NCBI GenBank assembly: GCA_037133475.1
Contig: JBAXOB010000018.1
Coordinates: 12,282-76,281, forward strand
Length of the DNA stretch: 64,000 bases
Direction of reading: 5' to 3'
Origin: CAIVAT01 sp037133475
GTDB lineage: Bacteria > Bacteroidota > Bacteroidia > Bacteroidales > FEN-979
In this document: in pieces, positions 52,140-61,240 of the stretch
Layout: each line of letters opens with the position of its first letter
Position numbering within the stretch: position 1 is the stretch's first letter
Notes under the pieces: generated by a model
Databases searched by the model: none
The model's input: only the letters and a program-made list of their open reading frames with translations
What the model was told of the DNA's origin: nothing
Position numbers and translations under genes: made by a program

Positions 52140-53495
52140 ATGAAAGATCTCAGTGTGGGCAATGAGGGACGGTTGATCCTGAAGTTTGCCATTCCCATGT
52201 TGCTCGGGAATGTTTTCCAGCAGATGTATAATGTGGTCGACAGTGTGGTGGTGGGGAAATACATCGGCAAAGAGGCGCTGGCTGCCGTGGGGACTTCATC
52301 GCCCATCATTTTCCTGCTGGTCTCCTTTATCATCGGGGTGACCATGGGGTTTACCATCGTGGTGTCACAGTATTTCGGCGCCAAACAGCTCGAAAATGTC
52401 AAGAAGGCGATCAACACGCTTTATATCTTTATGTTTTTCACCTCGCTGGTCGTCAGTGCTGCGGGCATCCTGCTGAGCCGGTATATTTTTCAAATGATCG
52501 ACCTGGACCCTGTCATCGTTCCCCAGGCGATGATCTTTTTAAATATCTTCCTGGCCGGGCTTGTTTTTCTCTTTGGCTATAACGGCACCAGCGCCATTCT
52601 CCGCGGGCTGGGCGATTCCAAAACACCCCTCTATTTTTTAATGGGCTCTGTCGGGCTGAACATCATCCTCGATTTGATTTTTGTCCCGATTTTTCACTGG
52701 GGGGTTGCCGGTGTAGCCATTGCCACGGTGATCTCCGAGGCCTGTGCCTTCATATCCCAGATATACTACCTGAACAAATACCACAAGGTGGTGAAGTTTT
52801 CCTTCAGGGATCTTAAATATGATCACGAGATCTTCATGAAAAGTATCAGGATCGGCCTGCCGACAGGGTTCCAGCAGACATTCGTCGCGGCCGGGATGGT
52901 GGCGCTTTACTGGATCGTGAACCAGCACGGCATCGATGCCAACGCGGCCTACAGCGCGGCCGGCCGGATCGACAGCTTTGCCGCCATGCCGGCCATGAGC
53001 TTCGCCGTTGCCCTGTCGACCTTTGTCGGGCAGAACATGGGGGCAAACCGGCCCGACAGGGTAAAGGCCGGGTTGCGTGCCACGCTGATCATGACCACCA
53101 TTTTTTCGCTGTTTATCTCACTTGTCACTGTGTTATTTGGCAGGATGCTGATGCGCATGTTCACCAACGACCCTGTCGTGATAGAACTTGGCGGCGATTA
53201 CCTGCGTATCATCGGGTCATTCTACATCCTTTTTTCCTATATGTTCGTCATCAACGGCGTGCTTCGCGGGGCGGGCGATACGCTGGTGCCGATGTTCATC
53301 AGCCTCTTCTCGCTGTGGATCATCCGGATCCCGGTGGCCTACTTCCTGTCGCAGAAAACGGCGCTTGGCGTGAATGGCATATGGTGGTCGATCCCGGCAG
53401 GATGGTTTACAGGGATGGTCCTCTATTATTTTTATTATAAGATGGGGAGATGGAAGAAAAAGGCGGTGGTGAAATTCGGAACGGAAATTAAATAG
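52140..53495 (+). CDS. MATE family efflux transporter
   Basis: A 451-residue inner-membrane protein with 12 predicted helices in two pseudo-symmetric halves. The opening FAIPMLLGNVFQQMYNVVDSVVVGKYIGKEALAAVG is the family start, and the second half repeats it (GLPTGFQQTFVAAGMVALYWIVN). It resembles the NorM/DinF-type bacterial branch, which exports cationic drugs or metabolites with Na+ or H+ antiport. The substrate is unknown. The ATG lies directly behind a -7 box shared back-to-back with rnpB, so the leader is minimal. Its stop abuts that of the convergent glycosyltransferase. Confidence 0.94.
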   Translation: MKDLSVGNEGRLILKFAIPMLLGNVFQQMYNVVDSVVVGKYIGKEALAAVGTSSPIIFLLVSFIIGVTMGFTIVVSQYFGAKQLENVKKAINTLYIFMFFTSLVVSAAGILLSRYIFQMIDLDPVIVPQAMIFLNIFLAGLVFLFGYNGTSAILRGLGDSKTPLYFLMGSVGLNIILDLIFVPIFHWGVAGVAIATVISEACAFISQIYYLNKYHKVVKFSFRDLKYDHEIFMKSIRIGLPTGFQQTFVAAGMVALYWIVNQHGIDANAAYSAAGRIDSFAAMPAMSFAVALSTFVGQNMGANRPDRVKAGLRATLIMTTIFSLFISLVTVLFGRMLMRMFTNDPVVIELGGDYLRIIGSFYILFSYMFVINGVLRGAGDTLVPMFISLFSLWIIRIPVAYFLSQKTALGVNGIWWSIPAGWFTGMVLYYFYYKMGRWKKKAVVKFGTEIK

Positions 53496-54809
53496 CTATC
53501 TCCCTGTATCCCTGCTGATTTCATTCAATACCTGCGATAATTCCCTGGTGAGTTCCCTCCTGGAGTATTTTTCAATCTGCCGGCTCTGAACCTCGAGCTG
53601 GTTGTTCTGAAACATCCGGTAATAGTGGAGAATGTTCTTCTCCATCGTTTCAACGTCGTCAAATCCCGCCAGCAAACCGGCCCTGGTCTCCTCGAGGATC
53701 AGTGCGGCATCCCCGTCTGCAGGGCCAAGGCACAGGATCGGGCGTTTGGCCGCCATATACTCGAAAAACTTACCGGTCAGGATCATCCCGGCATTCGGGG
53801 TGTTGTTGATGATCAGCAGCAAAACCCGCGATTGCTGCTGGCATACGACCACCTTGTCGTGCGACATGTAATCGATTTTCCTGACAAATCCTGACAATCC
53901 GTATTCTTCGATCGACGTGATCACCGAGTGGTCAACCCTGCCAACCAGTTTTATCTCCAGGTCCGCGGCCAGGGCCGGATTGCTCACCAGCAGGTTCTGC
54001 AGCGCCTTCCAGATAGTCAGTGGGTTTCGGGCGCCCGAGAGGGTGCCGATGTGGGCGAGGGAAAATTTCACGTCGGGAGTAACCGCTGAATCGGCCGCGA
54101 TATCCTGCTGGTCATATCCATTGGTGATGACCTTGTAGGCACGGTGGTGGATCTTTTCAAAGTCGCTGGCCATGGTTTTACTGACGACCGCAATGGCGCT
54201 GGCTTTCTGCAACACCTCCAGTTCGAGTCTGTGATGTTTTTTGTCGGCCCGGGAAGAGAGTTTCAGATCCTTGTAAAAGTCGATGTTGGTCCACGGGTCG
54301 CGGAAGTCGGCCAGCCAGGGGGTTCCTGTACGCCCTGCCAGCGCCATGGCGATGAGGTGGGTGGAATGCGGCGGCCCGGTAGATATGATCACATCTGCCG
54401 GATGGGTGGCGAGATATTTTTCCAGGTACTTTACCGCCGGCCTTATCCAGAATTTCCTTGCATCGGGGATAAACAAGTTACCCCTGATCCACACGGAGAT
54501 ATCTTCCAGGGTCCTGTTTTTTTTCTTCTCTGAAAGGAAGGCTGCGCTGATCTTCTCCTCCTTTTTCTGGCCCAGGAATCTTTTATAGAGGGTATAGGGT
54601 TCCCATATCGGCAGTTTCAACACCTCCAGCGACATAGGGATGTCCGCGAAAAGGGAGCTGTCTGTTTCGGGGTATTCTGGATTTTCGGGGCAGAAAACCA
54701 CTGGTTCCCAGTCGAAATCGCGCAGGTATTTCACGAATTTCAGCCATCGCTGAACGCCTGCCCCACCGCTGGGAGGCCAGTAATAGCTGATAATCAGTGC
54801 TTTTTTCAT
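53496..54809 (-). CDS. Glycosyltransferase, family 4-like (GT-B fold)
   Basis: A 437-residue GT-B fold enzyme. The N-terminal domain starts YYWPPSGGAGVQRWLKFVKYL, a typical GT4-like acceptor-side motif, and contains VIISTGPPHSTHLIA near 140. The C-terminal donor domain holds GTLSGARNPLTIWKAL and the nucleotide-sugar site region around TGKFFEYMAAKRPILCLGP, with the conserved Glu in KFFEY. It probably transfers a sugar to a lipid-linked or polysaccharide acceptor at the cytosolic face. Its start overlaps the upstream YfhO-type gene by 4 bases (ATGA), so the two products are made together and may act in one glycan pathway. Confidence 0.9.
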   Translation of the reverse strand: MKKALIISYYWPPSGGAGVQRWLKFVKYLRDFDWEPVVFCPENPEYPETDSSLFADIPMSLEVLKLPIWEPYTLYKRFLGQKKEEKISAAFLSEKKKNRTLEDISVWIRGNLFIPDARKFWIRPAVKYLEKYLATHPADVIISTGPPHSTHLIAMALAGRTGTPWLADFRDPWTNIDFYKDLKLSSRADKKHHRLELEVLQKASAIAVVSKTMASDFEKIHHRAYKVITNGYDQQDIAADSAVTPDVKFSLAHIGTLSGARNPLTIWKALQNLLVSNPALAADLEIKLVGRVDHSVITSIEEYGLSGFVRKIDYMSHDKVVVCQQQSRVLLLIINNTPNAGMILTGKFFEYMAAKRPILCLGPADGDAALILEETRAGLLAGFDDVETMEKNILHYYRMFQNNQLEVQSRQIEKYSRRELTRELSQVLNEISRDTGR

Positions 54810-57286
54810 GCCCGGGATTTCCGAACTTTCATAAATTCAAGTACCGCCATCACCAGGATAAAGGCGATGAGAACCAGGGAGCTTACGAGGGAGATTAATT
54901 CGCCGGTTACATATACCATCGGTTCGAATTTAAAGAGGAGTTTGTGATCGCCGGCAGGCAGGACCATGGCACGCAAGACGTAATTGGCGCGGAAATGGGG
55001 CACAACCTTCCCGTCAACGTAGGCATTCCACCCCTTGGGGTAATAGATCTCTGAAAACACGGCCAGTCCCTGGTTTGCCGAATGGTAATGGTAAGCCAGC
55101 CGGTTCGGTGCGTATTCGTCGAGTTTGATGATGTCGGCCGAGTCCTTACGGGGTACAAACGATCCGATCAGGGCGCTGAAATCCTTGTTTACCACGGCAG
55201 TGGTCTCCGGGCGGAAGTCCTGGATGGCCTTCATCTCGGCATCGGCATTTTCAACGATTTTGACAGCGCCGGCAAACCAGCAATTCCCCAATGCATTCTT
55301 ATTCGGGTAGGCCACTGGCTGCTTGTCGTTCCCGGGAATAATGAAATACCGGGTGTTCAGCATGTTCAGTACCGGGGTGCTGTCGGTATTCATGGTTCTG
55401 GAAAATGCACGGATATCCTTTTCGATGTTGTTTTCGATCAGTTCCTGGTACCGGCGCAGTTTGGCGCCGTGGTAGCCGCCGATCGATTTGTGATAGTAGG
55501 AGGTGCCTGCATCGTTAAAGGGATCCTTGGTGAGGTTAAGGACCCTGAAGTCGGGCGTTTTGTCCTGTAGGATCTGGTTGTCGGCGGCGGTTGGTTCAAA
55601 GGGGTTTTCAACATGGGAGGTGGAGGCAAAGCTGTCGTTGTTGACGAACCGCTTGTTTACCATGAACATGTCGATGAGGATCAGCAGGGTAAAGGCCAGG
55701 TAGGCGTATTCTTTTTTTATCTTGTTAAACAGCACGGCCCAGATAACCCCGGCACCCAGCATGATGAACAACGCCGACCTGAAGGCATCCATCCTGAGCA
55801 GGCGCAGGCGTTCGTCGCGGATCCCCTGCATGAGCCATTCGGGGAACTGGTACTGCTGCATGGTGTACTGGTCGCTCTTGCCAACAAAATCAAGGAACAT
55901 GCCCGGGAGCAGGGCGAAAATAAGGGAGATTCCTGCCGTGATGATCACGGCGATCTGAAGGCTTTTGAACAGTTTTTTGCGGTCCCCGTTTCCGTCGCAG
56001 ATCTCTTTCAGCGCCAGGATTCCAAGCAACGGCATCGCAAATTCGGCAATCACCAGGATCATGGTAACCGCCCTGAATTTGTTGTAGCCGGGGAAGTAGT
56101 TCAGGAAGAAATCGGTAACGGGCATCAGGTTATGCCCCCACGCCAGGACAATGGAGAGGATCGTCGCCGAAAGCAGCCACCATTTCCTTGGGCCTTTGAC
56201 AATCAGGAGTCCCAGGACGAAAAGCAGGCAGATGATGGCTCCGGCATAGACCGGGCCCGAGGTAAAGGGTTGGGCACCCCAGTAGAGGAACGGCAAAGGC
56301 TGCTGCGTGAATTGTTTGATCGACTCATCAGGCAGCCCATTGGTTTTCATGGCTTCAACGATCTTCGAGTTTTCGCTGATCTTCATATTGGAGGAACCCC
56401 CGTAAAAATCGGGGATCAGCAGGGTCATGGTCTCCGATTTGCCGTAGCTCCACTGGGTGGCATAGTCCCTGTCGAGGCCGCTGGTTTTGTTTTCCTTGTT
56501 CGAGGTAAGTTCCGATTTCCCGCGGATGGTATATTTTCCATATTCCCAGGTTGCCCATAAACTGGTAATGTTGGTAAGGAGGGCAAAGATCATCGCGATG
56601 GTAAGCACGCCAACCGCTTTTGAAAAGGGAACCAGCTCCTTTTTTCTCAGTGCCTCGATGAGTTCGAACAGGCCAAGCAGGAGCACGATGATGCCCATGT
56701 AGTAGGTGATCTGCGGGTGGTTCGCCTTCAGCTCCAGCGAAAGGAAAACGGCCGTCATGATGCCTCCCCAGAGGTATCTCCGTTTCATGGTAAGGAAAAT
56801 GCCGGCAATGACGGGTGCAATGTAACCGATGGCGTGGGCCTGGGAATTATGTCCTGCATCGATGATGATGAAAAAGAAGGAGGAAAAGGCAAAGGCAGTG
56901 GCCCCTGCAATGGAGAGCCACGGGTCGATGCCCAGCACCAGCAGCAGGATAAAGAACCCCAGGAAATAGAGGAATACCAGGTTCGCCGGATGGGGCAATC
57001 CAAGCATCATGATGCTGTCGAGGTGGCCGATCAGGTTGGAGGTGTAACTCGCCGAAATCTGGTAGGCCGGCATCCCGCCGAACATCGAATTGGTCCACAG
57101 CGGCTCCTGCCCTGATGATGCCCGGAAATCGACAATTTCCTTCGACATGCCCTTGAAATTCACGATATCACTCTGGAAGATCTTTTTGCCTTCAAGCAGC
57201 GGGCTGAAATAGATCATCGTAACGATCATAAAGAATGCAAGCGCCGCCAGGTAAGGTAATAGCTTTTTGAAATCAAATTTTTGCAT
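54806..57286 (-). CDS. YfhO family polytopic membrane protein
   Basis: An 826-residue inner-membrane protein with about 13 helices, the first starting near residue 10. The GT-C-like first loop holds FQSDIVNFKGMSKEI (around residue 40) and is followed by EPLWTNSMFGGMPAYQIS, both standard in the YfhO family. A large extracytoplasmic domain covers about 560-790 and contains YYPKGWNAYVDGK, before a last helix. In Firmicutes YfhO is required for glycosylation of lipoteichoic acid; in Bacteroidota the role is unknown. The coupled family 4 glycosyltransferase (4-base overlap) could make the lipid-linked sugar it uses. Donor and acceptor are inferred, not seen. Confidence 0.9.
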   Translation of the reverse strand: MQKFDFKKLLPYLAALAFFMIVTMIYFSPLLEGKKIFQSDIVNFKGMSKEIVDFRASSGQEPLWTNSMFGGMPAYQISASYTSNLIGHLDSIMMLGLPHPANLVFLYFLGFFILLLVLGIDPWLSIAGATAFAFSSFFFIIIDAGHNSQAHAIGYIAPVIAGIFLTMKRRYLWGGIMTAVFLSLELKANHPQITYYMGIIVLLLGLFELIEALRKKELVPFSKAVGVLTIAMIFALLTNITSLWATWEYGKYTIRGKSELTSNKENKTSGLDRDYATQWSYGKSETMTLLIPDFYGGSSNMKISENSKIVEAMKTNGLPDESIKQFTQQPLPFLYWGAQPFTSGPVYAGAIICLLFVLGLLIVKGPRKWWLLSATILSIVLAWGHNLMPVTDFFLNYFPGYNKFRAVTMILVIAEFAMPLLGILALKEICDGNGDRKKLFKSLQIAVIITAGISLIFALLPGMFLDFVGKSDQYTMQQYQFPEWLMQGIRDERLRLLRMDAFRSALFIMLGAGVIWAVLFNKIKKEYAYLAFTLLILIDMFMVNKRFVNNDSFASTSHVENPFEPTAADNQILQDKTPDFRVLNLTKDPFNDAGTSYYHKSIGGYHGAKLRRYQELIENNIEKDIRAFSRTMNTDSTPVLNMLNTRYFIIPGNDKQPVAYPNKNALGNCWFAGAVKIVENADAEMKAIQDFRPETTAVVNKDFSALIGSFVPRKDSADIIKLDEYAPNRLAYHYHSANQGLAVFSEIYYPKGWNAYVDGKVVPHFRANYVLRAMVLPAGDHKLLFKFEPMVYVTGELISLVSSLVLIAFILVMAVLEFMKVRKSRA

Positions 57287-57320
57287 GTCGCAGGGTATAA
57301 AGTCAGGGTATGGGTTAAAA

Positions 57321-57361
57321 TAAAAAAAGAAGATAAGCTGATGTTATCTTCTTCTTTTTGC
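57321..57361 (-). terminator. Rho-independent terminator after rpmH
   Basis: AGAAGATAA (57329-57337) pairs with TTATCTTCT (57345-57353) around a 7-base loop. T-rich tracts flank both sides, so it can act in both directions; on the minus strand it is 49 bases past the rpmH stop. Confidence 0.75.
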
Positions 57362-57409
57362 AAAAATGCGTAAAATTCGGATTGATCCAGTCAATCAGGA
57401 AAAGAATTA

Positions 57410-57571
57410 TTAATCCTTGTCTAAATATTCGTCGGATACCGTCAGTTTTTTTCTTCCTTTAGCTCTTCTGGCAGCCAGTACTTTGCGACCGTTGGCAGTG
57501 GACATGCGCTCACGGAAACCATGTTTGTTCTTTCTTTTTCTGTTCGAAGGCTGGTATGTTCTCTTTGTCAT
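57410..57571 (-). CDS. rpmH: 50S ribosomal protein L34
   Basis: A 53-residue ribosomal protein with the full L34 signature: start MTKRTYQPSNRKRKNKHGF, then RMSTANGRKVLAARRAKGRKKL, and a short acidic Bacteroidota tail (DEYLDKD). I use the ATG at 57571; the frame is open further upstream but the extra residues are not part of L34. It has its own promoter (TACTTTTG at 57593-57600 with TTG 19 bases upstream) and terminator, and it is not followed by rnpA or dnaA neighbours as in many bacteria. Confidence 0.97.
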   Translation of the reverse strand: MTKRTYQPSNRKRKNKHGFRERMSTANGRKVLAARRAKGRKKLTVSDEYLDKD

Positions 57572-57592
57572 CGGTTCAATATTTTGGAAATG

Positions 57593-57622
57593 CAAAAGTA
57601 CAATAAATTTTCATTTCTCCAA
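57593..57622 (-). promoter_or_regulatory. Promoter of rpmH
   Basis: On the minus strand TTG (57622-57620) is followed after 19 bases by TACTTTTG (57600-57593), a good -33/-7 pair. The leader to the ATG at 57571 would be about 15-17 bases. Confidence 0.55.
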
Positions 57623-57755
57623 GTCCACTGCATAATTTTATTTTTTGACACGAAGGAGGGCTTATTTTGTTCTGTGACAGGATGTTTCGCCCCGGTTGGC
57701 AGGCGTGCCGGGTTTATAATCATGGAATCCCGGTAATTCCGGGAGATAACGGAGA

Positions 57756-59591
57756 TCAGTTTTTCAGAAAAAGTGAATGGAACAGGATTTTTTCTCCCGA
57801 CACAACCCGGAGGCAATAAACCCCGGGGTGGAGTGAAACAACATCGAGTTGTGTATCCCGCCCCGCCAGCGCAATTTCCGCCAACTCCCGGGCATGAATA
57901 TCATAAACCTTCACGACCAGGTTGCCCGGGACGGTTTCGCTGGCAGAGGAGAAGCTGATATTCAGAACATCCTTCGCCGGGTTTGGCGAGAGTAAAACCA
58001 GCGGTTTGTTTTGGCCGGAGGCTCCCTGCGGGAGATCGCCGGTGCCGGCGGGCCATTTGCAACCATGGGGCGGGGCGGGCATCGTAAGGGTCGAGTACCG
58101 TACCGGCGAGATGCCGCAACCATTTTCAGTACGAAAGGCGAAGTTGACCGTTTGTCCTGGTTTAAAACTTCCAAAACTGCAGTTACCGGCCCCGGGCTGG
58201 TGCCGGCCCGGGAGCCAGGTGCTGCCGTTGTCGTTGCTGTAACTTCCGGCGGCGATCCCCGGCTGGAGGGTGGTCGCGATTGAAAAATAGCAGGAGGAAT
58301 CCAGTTGCAAAGCCGTGAAATTATCGGGGGGGATGGCAGGTACATCCGGCGCAATGTAAATGTAGGCAGTGTCGTATTCCGTGTAGTTGCCCGGGAAGCC
58401 GGCCTTCAGGTAAACCGGCCAGGCATTTCCTGCCGTGATGCCGGGTTTTATCCATATCAGCATCTTCTCGGGGGGCTGCAGGGTGCCTGATTTCATTTTC
58501 ACCATGTCAAAAGCCGGCGAGCTCCATTCATAGGTTACATCGGGGTAATAGCGGCTCCTGATCACCTTGTCCGAATTAGCCTGCGAACTGGCGGTTGCAC
58601 AGATCTGGTATTGCCCGTCCTGCATGATGATCGGCGCTGCCTTTTGTCCTGTCTTTTTATAAACACGCACATAATCCACCAACATGGATTGGGGGAAATC
58701 GGCCGGGTTTGCCACGGAGCCCTGGTTGCCGATGGAGTTGTAGCCGGTGCCGAACCTGATGCAGAAAGGCGCTACGGGAAGTGAATAATGGGGGGCATGG
58801 ATGCAAAACGGGGGAATCACGTTCATATCCAGCTCCTTGACGAGGGTGTTGTTCACAAACCATTTCACCGAGGTGGTGTCCCATTCCAGGCCAAAGGTGG
58901 TCCAGTTCGTCGTCAGGTCGTAGAGTTGGGAGGAATCGGTCAGGAAGATGGCGTGATTTTGCGAAACGTGGAGGGTGTCGAAGGTCCAGTGGTAGGTTCC
59001 TGTGAAAATATTCTGGTTGACGCCATTGAGTTCGAAAATGTCAATTTCATTCCACGGACCCGGCAACCCGGGGTTTTCGGGGGTTCCCACGGCCCAGAGC
59101 CAGCAGGAGGCACCCTGCGCGGTTTTTGAGAACAATTTAACCCTGGTTTCGAGATACCCGGGGGCATAGAAGTAAAAACTGCCAAAGGCGGTGTCGAGCA
59201 CGCTCATGGTCTTGATCTCCCCGCAGGAGTAGGCGCATCCCGGCACCGCTGCATCAATGGTGTTGGAGATGCGGGCACTCCCTGAATCGACTGCGATGTT
59301 TGCCGGGTTGACGGCAAAGTTGCGGGCGCAGTTTCCGCCACCGTCGTCGCCGGGCCTGGAGCGGTTCCAGTGGGCAGGGTTGAGGCCGCCCGGTTGGAAT
59401 TCGTCGGAAAAGATCAGGTTCCATCCCGGTTTGACAGGGGGATTCGGGGTGGGCAGCCTTGATATGCCAACCGATTTGTTCTCCCCGCCGTTCAGGCAGT
59501 AGAGGATGTCGAAAAGGGTGTTTTGCGATACCATCCGTCCCGGGATCATCACCAGGATGACGAGGAGGGAATAAATCCTTAACCTGAACAT
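57756..59591 (-). CDS. GH16-family secreted glycoside hydrolase with T9SS sorting domain
   Basis: A 611-residue exported enzyme. A signal peptide (to about residue 22) and a short Cys-containing spacer lead to a GH16 jelly-roll domain (about 55-312). Its catalytic motif is NEIDIFE, with nucleophile Glu182, Asp184 and acid/base Glu187. GH16 enzymes cut beta-1,3/1,4-glucans, laminarin, agar or carrageenan; the subfamily cannot be read by eye. A beta-rich region (about 315-535) with Ig-like character follows, then a type A Por sorting domain from LLSPNPAKDVLNI (about 540) to the end. Type IX secretion to the surface or medium is expected. It is monocistronic, with a TAACTTTG -7 box upstream. Confidence 0.9.
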   Translation of the reverse strand: MFRLRIYSLLVILVMIPGRMVSQNTLFDILYCLNGGENKSVGISRLPTPNPPVKPGWNLIFSDEFQPGGLNPAHWNRSRPGDDGGGNCARNFAVNPANIAVDSGSARISNTIDAAVPGCAYSCGEIKTMSVLDTAFGSFYFYAPGYLETRVKLFSKTAQGASCWLWAVGTPENPGLPGPWNEIDIFELNGVNQNIFTGTYHWTFDTLHVSQNHAIFLTDSSQLYDLTTNWTTFGLEWDTTSVKWFVNNTLVKELDMNVIPPFCIHAPHYSLPVAPFCIRFGTGYNSIGNQGSVANPADFPQSMLVDYVRVYKKTGQKAAPIIMQDGQYQICATASSQANSDKVIRSRYYPDVTYEWSSPAFDMVKMKSGTLQPPEKMLIWIKPGITAGNAWPVYLKAGFPGNYTEYDTAYIYIAPDVPAIPPDNFTALQLDSSCYFSIATTLQPGIAAGSYSNDNGSTWLPGRHQPGAGNCSFGSFKPGQTVNFAFRTENGCGISPVRYSTLTMPAPPHGCKWPAGTGDLPQGASGQNKPLVLLSPNPAKDVLNISFSSASETVPGNLVVKVYDIHARELAEIALAGRDTQLDVVSLHPGVYCLRVVSGEKILFHSLFLKN

Positions 59592-59623
59592 GGCCTGAGT
59601 TTTAGCGGGTGAAATACAAAGAT

Positions 59624-59631
59624 CAAAGTTA
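59624..59631 (-). promoter_or_regulatory. -7 promoter element (TAACTTTG) of the GH16 gene
   Basis: An exact TAnnTTTG match on the minus strand, 33 bases upstream of the ATG at 59591. It lies just past the terminator of the preceding dipeptidase gene. Confidence 0.4.
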
Positions 59632-59664
59632 GTGGTTAAATTGCAATGCTGTGGAATTCCCCTG

Positions 59665-59704
59665 AAAAAAGAAAAGGCCGCCTGTTGTTACCTGGCAGCC
59701 TTTT
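59665..59704 (-). terminator. Rho-independent terminator after the dipeptidase gene
   Basis: On the minus strand AAAAGGCTGCC pairs with GGCGGCCTTTT (one T-G wobble) around an 11-base loop and runs into TTTTCTTTTTTC, 18 bases past the stop at 59722. Confidence 0.85.
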
Positions 59705-59721
59705 CAACGTCGTAATGCGGG

Positions 59722-61182
59722 TTATTTCACCGGAATATTCTTCAGGGTTTCCACCAGGAAGTCCCAGAATTTCTGAACGGTGGCGATGTTCACCTTTTCA
59801 TCGGGGGAGTGGGGGAAACGGATCGTCGGGCCGAAGGAGATCATGTCCCAGTCCGGATAGGCGCCGCCAAGGATACCGCATTCGAGACCTGCATGAATAG
59901 CCTTTATCTCGGGGATATTGCCGAATTTCTTATTATAGATGTCCTGCATGGTTTTGAGGATCGGGGAGTCGGGATTCGGCTTCCAGCCGGGATAGCTGCC
60001 GTCGAATACCGAATCGGCGCCAGCCAGGTCGAAGATGCTTTTGATCATCACTTCGAGATCATCCTTCGCAGAATCCACCGAACTTCTCAGCAGGTTTTTA
60101 ATGCTGATGGTGCCGTTTTCCGATTTTACGATGGCAAGGTTGTTGGAGGTTTCAACTAGTCCTGTCATCTCGTTGCTCATGCGCATAACCCCGTTGGGGC
60201 AGGCATAGATGGCATTCATGAATTTTACGAAGGTGGTTTCATCAATAACGGTTGCCGGAACATCGGATGAAACCGCTTCAATCTTCAATGTTGGTTCAAC
60301 GGCCGAGAGTTCGTTCTTGATTTTGACAGTCATCCTGCCAAGGCAATCCATGAATTTCTGCACGTTGGCAGCGGGAATGGCTACCAGGGCAAACGATTCG
60401 CGCGGGATGGCGTTGCGCAGGCTTCCTCCGTCGACGGAGGCAAGCAGCAAACCGTGTTTCACATGACCGTGATACAGGATCCTGTTCATGATCTTGTTGG
60501 CATTGCCGCGGCCCAGGTGGATATCCACGCCGCTGTGGCCGCCCTTGAGGCCGGTCACATTGATTTTGAATCCCTTGTAATCGCCTTTCAGAGCCTGTTC
60601 TGTATAGCTGAAGGTCATATTACCGTTAGTCCCACCGGCACAGCCGATGTAAAGTTCGCCTTCATCTTCCGAGTCCATGTTGACCAGGATATCGCCCTTG
60701 AGAACGCCGGCTTTCAGCCCGGTCGCACCGGTCATGCCTGTTTCCTCATCGCTTGTAAAGAGGGCTTCGATGGGGCCGTGCTGCATATCCTTCGATTCAA
60801 GCACGGCCATGGCTGCGGCAACGCCCATGCCATTGTCGGCGCCGAGGGTGGTGCCGTTGGCACGTACCCATTCGCCATCGACGATGGTTTCGATGGGATC
60901 GGTTTCGAAATCGTGAACCTTGTCACTGTTCTTTTGTGGCACCATGTCAAGATGGCCCTGAAGGATGACGCCTTTGCGATTCTCCATCCCGGGAGTGGCG
61001 GGTTTGCGGATGATCACGTTTCCAACTTCGTCAACAATGGTATCGAGTCCGAGGTTCTTGCCGAAATTGTAAATGAATTCCCTGATTCTATCTTCTTTTT
61101 TGGAGGGACGGGGAATCTGGGTCAGGCTGTGGAAATTTTTCCAGAGTGCCTGGGGGCTGAGTTTTAAGATGTCGTTACTCAT
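59722..61182 (-). CDS. pepD: Aminoacyl-histidine dipeptidase (M20 family)
   Basis: A 486-residue cytosolic metallo-dipeptidase of the M20C family (PepD, Xaa-His dipeptidase), the usual length. It hydrolyses dipeptides with broad specificity. Zinc ligands are visible in GHLDMVPQ (His77, catalytic Asp79), GADNGMG (Asp116), SDEETGMTGA (Glu146 catalytic base, Glu147 ligand) and NMDSEDEGELYIGCAGG. The lid domain lies between about 190 and 390 (GGHSGVDIHLGRGNA). The ATG at 61182 is used; the two codons before it would need a TTG start. An OPT-type peptide carrier lies 0.65 kb upstream on the same strand, which suits peptide use. Confidence 0.95.
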   Translation of the reverse strand: MSNDILKLSPQALWKNFHSLTQIPRPSKKEDRIREFIYNFGKNLGLDTIVDEVGNVIIRKPATPGMENRKGVILQGHLDMVPQKNSDKVHDFETDPIETIVDGEWVRANGTTLGADNGMGVAAAMAVLESKDMQHGPIEALFTSDEETGMTGATGLKAGVLKGDILVNMDSEDEGELYIGCAGGTNGNMTFSYTEQALKGDYKGFKINVTGLKGGHSGVDIHLGRGNANKIMNRILYHGHVKHGLLLASVDGGSLRNAIPRESFALVAIPAANVQKFMDCLGRMTVKIKNELSAVEPTLKIEAVSSDVPATVIDETTFVKFMNAIYACPNGVMRMSNEMTGLVETSNNLAIVKSENGTISIKNLLRSSVDSAKDDLEVMIKSIFDLAGADSVFDGSYPGWKPNPDSPILKTMQDIYNKKFGNIPEIKAIHAGLECGILGGAYPDWDMISFGPTIRFPHSPDEKVNIATVQKFWDFLVETLKNIPVK

Positions 61183-61240
61183 GATCAATGGTCTTTAGAG
61201 GAAGGTTTTATATGAATAAAAATTATTTCTTTAGAAGTTT

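Noticed and set aside
55613..56560. A 315-codon open frame on the plus strand opposite the YfhO-type gene
   Set aside because: The composition is His/Gln/Gly/Arg-rich as expected from the complement of a membrane-protein gene; no domain is seen and the opposite strand is a clear family member.
48509..57571. A replication origin suggested by gyrB and rpmH
   Set aside because: No dnaA, dnaN or recF and no cluster of DnaA boxes is seen; both genes are often away from the origin in Bacteroidota.
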